Assembly: GCA_041166025.1 (NCBI GenBank)
Contig: JBEAMJ010000069.1
Location: 124,001-188,000 of the forward strand
Length of the DNA stretch: 64,000 nucleotides
Direction: 5' to 3'
Source of the DNA: UBA7672 sp041166025
Lineage (GTDB): Bacteria > Pseudomonadota > Alphaproteobacteria > Caulobacterales > Hyphomonadaceae
Below are positions 61,208-64,000 of the stretch, in pieces. Numbering within the stretch: position 1 is the stretch's first letter; each line of letters starts with the position of its first letter. A program made the position numbers and the translations under genes. The notes beneath the pieces were generated by a model. The model had not been told where the DNA came from. It made no database searches and saw only the letters and a program-made list of their open reading frames with translations.

Positions 61208-63319
61208 CTACACGGCGCCGGCGGAACGCAGCCGCGCCTTGGGGTGGATCTCGTTCTGCGACATCACGATGGTCTGCGGCCTGAACCGCTCCACCAGCGA
61301 ACGCACGTAAGGCCGCACGCCGGCCGAGGTCAGAAGGACAGGGGAGTCCCCCGTCTGGCTGGCGCGCTCGAACGCGTTACGCAAGTCGGCGACGAACTGA
61401 TGCAGCCGTGAGGGTTCGAGCGCCAGCTGGCGATCGGCGCCCTGACCGACAAGCGCTTCGGCGAAGGCATGCTCCCAGTTGGGCGACAGCGCCACGATCG
61501 GCAGCGCCCCGGACGCATCAAGATGCGCATTGCACAGCTGGCGGGCAAGGCGCGTACGGACATGCTCGGTCACCGACAGGAGGTCGGTGGAGGCCGATGT
61601 CGCCTCCGCAATGGCTTCGAGGATCGTTCCAAAATCGCGGATCGAGATGCGCTCGCGCAACAGGTTCTGCAGGATGCGCTGGATGCCGGAGACCGTGATC
61701 TGCTGCGGCGTGATGTCTGTAACCAGCGCCGCCTGCGCCTTCGGCAGATCCTCGATCAGTTGCTTCACGCTGGCGAAGGACAACAGCTCGGCCATGTTTT
61801 CCTTAACCAGCTCGGTGAAGTGCGTGGTAAGGACGGTTGCTGCATCGACGACTGTGTAACCCTGCAGCGCGGCGTTCTCCTTCGTCGCATCGTCGATCCA
61901 CACCGCTGGCAGGCCGAAAACCGGCTCGTTGACCCGTTCGCCGGCGATGGGAGGCGCGGTCCCGGATGCGTCCATCGCGAGGTGGAACTGCGGGCGCAGC
62001 TTGCCGCGGCCGGCGACGACCTCCTTGATGAGGATGCGGTAATCGTCCGAACCCAGTTCGAGATTGTCGATGATCCGCACCTGCGGGACGACGAAGCCGA
62101 ACTCCGCCGCCACCTGCCGTCGCACCGCCTTGACCTGGTCGGTGAGCTTCCGGCCGGAGGTCTCGTTGATGAAGCCGAGCAGGCCGAAGCCAAGCTCGAT
62201 CTTTATCTCGTCGACCACCAGGGATTCCTGGATCGGCGGCTCTGGAATAGGCTTGGCGCGTTGGGCCGCAGCCGCTTCGGCGACCTTGGCGGCCTCCTGG
62301 TCGCGTTGCTTGAGGAAGCCGCGGTAGGCGGCATACCCGGCAGCGCCGGCGAGCGCGAAGAACGGAATCATCGGCATGCCCGGCAGGAGACCCGCGAAGA
62401 GCGCCATCACGGCCGCCATGGCCAGGCCCTGCGGATTGGCGAACAGCTGGACACCGATCGCCTTGTCCGCGGCGCCCTCGACGCCGGCCTTGGAAACGAG
62501 CATGCCCGCCGCGATCGAGACAATCAGGGCCGGGATCTGGCTGACGATCCCGTCGCCGACCGTCAGCGTGGTGTAGGAGCTGGCGGCTTCCTCGAACGAG
62601 ATGCCCATCTGGGCCACGCCAATGATCATCCCGCCGATGATGTTGATGAAGGTGATCAGGATGCCGGCCACGGCATCGCCACGCACGAATTTCGAGGCGC
62701 CGTCCATCGCGCCGAAGAAATTGCTTTCGCCTTCCAGTTCCTTGCGGCGCCGGCGCGCCTCGTCCTCGTTGATTATCCCGGCCGAGAGGTCGGCATCGAT
62801 CGCCATCTGCTTGCCAGGCATGGCGTCGAGCGTGAAGCGCGCAGCGACTTCCGCGATGCGGCCCGAACCTTTGGTGACCACGATGAAGTTCACGATGATC
62901 AGGATGATGAACACCACCACGCCGATCACGAAATTGCCCTGCATCACGAAGCCGCCGAACGCCTCGATAATGTTGCCCGCCGCCTGCGGACCCTCATGGC
63001 CGTGAGCGAGGATCAGGCGCGTGGTCGCGATGTTGAGCGCCAGCCGGAGCAGGGTCGCCAGCAGCAGGATCGTCGGAAAGGCCGAGAATTCGAGCGGTTT
63101 CTGGATCAGCAGCGCCGTCATCAGGATCAGAACGGACAGGGTGATCGAGATCGCCAGCAGGAAGTCGAGCAGGAAGGGCGGAATGGGGATGATGAGCATC
63201 ATCACCAGCGCCATCACGCCCAGGCCGAGCGCATACTCGCCACGCGCAAAAAGCTTGGTCAGCGCATTCCAGTCGAATCCGGAGCCGCCGGTTCGGGCTA
63301 TGACGACTGTCTCGGCCAT
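61208..63319 (-). CDS. flhA: Flagellar biosynthesis protein FlhA
   Basis: A 703-residue export-gate protein. The first 330 residues hold about eight membrane helices with the FHIPEP-type core (RFTLDAMPGKQMAIDADLSAGIINEDEARRRR contains the family's conserved cytosolic loop), and the rest is the cytoplasmic domain that binds late substrates and chaperones. It begins 4 bp after the flbD stop, pointing to one operon. All hallmarks of FlhA rather than a virulence homologue are present. Confidence 0.96.
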   Translation of the reverse strand: MAETVVIARTGGSGFDWNALTKLFARGEYALGLGVMALVMMLIIPIPPFLLDFLLAISITLSVLILMTALLIQKPLEFSAFPTILLLATLLRLALNIATTRLILAHGHEGPQAAGNIIEAFGGFVMQGNFVIGVVVFIILIIVNFIVVTKGSGRIAEVAARFTLDAMPGKQMAIDADLSAGIINEDEARRRRKELEGESNFFGAMDGASKFVRGDAVAGILITFINIIGGMIIGVAQMGISFEEAASSYTTLTVGDGIVSQIPALIVSIAAGMLVSKAGVEGAADKAIGVQLFANPQGLAMAAVMALFAGLLPGMPMIPFFALAGAAGYAAYRGFLKQRDQEAAKVAEAAAAQRAKPIPEPPIQESLVVDEIKIELGFGLLGFINETSGRKLTDQVKAVRRQVAAEFGFVVPQVRIIDNLELGSDDYRILIKEVVAGRGKLRPQFHLAMDASGTAPPIAGERVNEPVFGLPAVWIDDATKENAALQGYTVVDAATVLTTHFTELVKENMAELLSFASVKQLIEDLPKAQAALVTDITPQQITVSGIQRILQNLLRERISIRDFGTILEAIAEATSASTDLLSVTEHVRTRLARQLCNAHLDASGALPIVALSPNWEHAFAEALVGQGADRQLALEPSRLHQFVADLRNAFERASQTGDSPVLLTSAGVRPYVRSLVERFRPQTIVMSQNEIHPKARLRSAGAV

Positions 63320-63323
63320 CTAT

Positions 63324-64000
63324 CTACCCTGCCGCCCGCACTTCGCCCGGAGCGGCGACCTCGATGCCGGCGTCCTGGTAGGCCCTGAGCTTGTTGCGCA
63401 GCGTGCGGATCGAGATGCCGAGAATGTTCGCGGCGTGCGTGCGATTGCCGAGGCAATGGTCGAGCGTCTGCAGGATCAGGTCCTGCTCGACCTCGGCGAC
63501 GGTGGCGCCGATCCGAACAGTTGCGCCCTTGATGGCGGCTTCGGCCGCATTGACGGCGCGCTCTGCCGTCGCATCGAGTGCGTTGGCCTGAACCGGGCGT
63601 CCGTCGGGCGTCCGCAGGTCGTCGACCGAGATCTCGCTTCCGCGCGCGAGGATCACGGCGCGATGCATGGCGTTTTCAAGTTCGCGGACATTGCCCAGCC
63701 AGGCAGCCGACTGGATACGCTCGCGGGCGGCGTTCGAAAGCGTCCGGGCAAAGCCGTTGGCGGTCGCGTACTTGTCGACGAAGTAGTCGGCGAGGGCCAG
63801 AAGATCGCTCGGCCGCTCGCGCAGCGGCGGGATATGCAGGTTCATCACGTTGAGGCGGTAGAGCAGATCCTTACGGAACTCACCGCGCATGACCGCCTCC
63901 TGCAGGATCCGGTTCGATGTCGCGATGATGCGGATGTTGACTGGCACGGGCTTCGCGCCGCCGACGCGGTCGATCTCGCGCTCCTGGATGGCGCGCAGCA
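63324..64000 (-). CDS. flbD: Sigma-54-dependent flagellar regulator FlbD, 3' part
   Basis: The C-terminal 225 residues of an NtrC-family activator; the frame is open to the window edge, so the gene continues beyond base 64000. Seen are the AAA+ sensor region VNIRIIATSNR, FRKDLLYRLNVMNLHIPPLRER, the WLGNVRELENAMHRAVIL segment, and a C-terminal Fis-type HTH (TLDHCLGNRTHAANILGISIRTLRNKL). In Caulobacter FlbD activates late flagellar genes with sigma-54. The name is from its place next to flhA; the receiver domain is out of view. Confidence 0.85.
   Translation of the reverse strand, partial: LRAIQEREIDRVGGAKPVPVNIRIIATSNRILQEAVMRGEFRKDLLYRLNVMNLHIPPLRERPSDLLALADYFVDKYATANGFARTLSNAARERIQSAAWLGNVRELENAMHRAVILARGSEISVDDLRTPDGRPVQANALDATAERAVNAAEAAIKGATVRIGATVAEVEQDLILQTLDHCLGNRTHAANILGISIRTLRNKLRAYQDAGIEVAAPGEVRAAG

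Noticed and set aside
61469..63388. Plus-strand open frame of about 640 codons
   Set aside because: It mirrors flhA; the product is His/Asp/Arg-rich nonsense typical of a GC-rich antisense frame.

Overview
The window reads as a chromosomal segment of a GC-rich, swarmer-type alphaproteobacterium, most likely in Caulobacterales/Hyphomonadaceae. The main reasons are a full-length CtrA cell-cycle regulator whose upstream region carries GANTC (CcrM-type) and TTAA-type (CtrA-type) sites, a flagellar block typical of that group (flbD-flhA-flhF-flhG and fliI-fliJ beside ctrA), and two TonB-dependent receptors. The assignment is inference from gene content; no rRNA, tRNA, phage, IS element or CRISPR array was seen.

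Layout. 0-4 kb: the 3' end of an ABC-F ATPase gene, then a minus-strand pterin-type cluster (FolM/PTR1-like reductase, FolB/FolX-like aldolase, a PTPS/QueD-like protein without its catalytic Cys, and a glycine-rich small protein) and an anchored nuclease. 4-13.3 kb: purA, universal stress protein, a cytochrome c-PQQ propeller lipoprotein, a degenerate epimerase, a TrmH-type methyltransferase, and a redoxin/cytochrome c/copper monooxygenase/EF-hand fusion. 13.6-20.6 kb: an IorAB-type molybdenum hydroxylase pair, an orphan TolB, and an enoyl-CoA hydratase leading into a two-gene ABC exporter. 21-27.5 kb: a membrane protein-XRE pair, a TraB/GumN protein, a sirtuin, a frameshifted CPBP protease, 3-hydroxyacyl-CoA dehydrogenase, and a secreted protein with two TonB-C-like repeats. 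27.7-37.3 kb: a TonB receptor, ClpB, and an EmrA/EmrB efflux pair with a divergent TetR. 37.4-41.8 kb: lipid and aromatic-type catabolic genes. 41.8-47.9 kb: a DUF4157 metallopeptidase-like protein divergent from a TIR protein fused to a ribosomal L7/L12 C-terminal domain, then GrpB-like, UvrC, a lipoprotein hydrolase and a beta-barrel protein. 48-54.7 kb: a TonB receptor, TetR and fatty acid desaturase group, then two more secreted hydrolases flanking a pair of extragenic palindromic repeats. 54.7-64 kb: DUF1003 protein, ctrA, fliI-fliJ, a 1.15 kb gap, then flhG, flhF, flhA and the 3' part of flbD.

The most unusual object is the TIR-L7/L12 fusion at 42601-43326: a predicted NAD-acting or signalling TIR domain joined to the domain with which ribosomes recruit translation GTPases. 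Other points of interest are the Cys-less PTPS-like protein in a pterin operon, the redoxin-haem-copper-EF-hand fusion, an epimerase without its YxxxK pair, and the densely marked ctrA control region.
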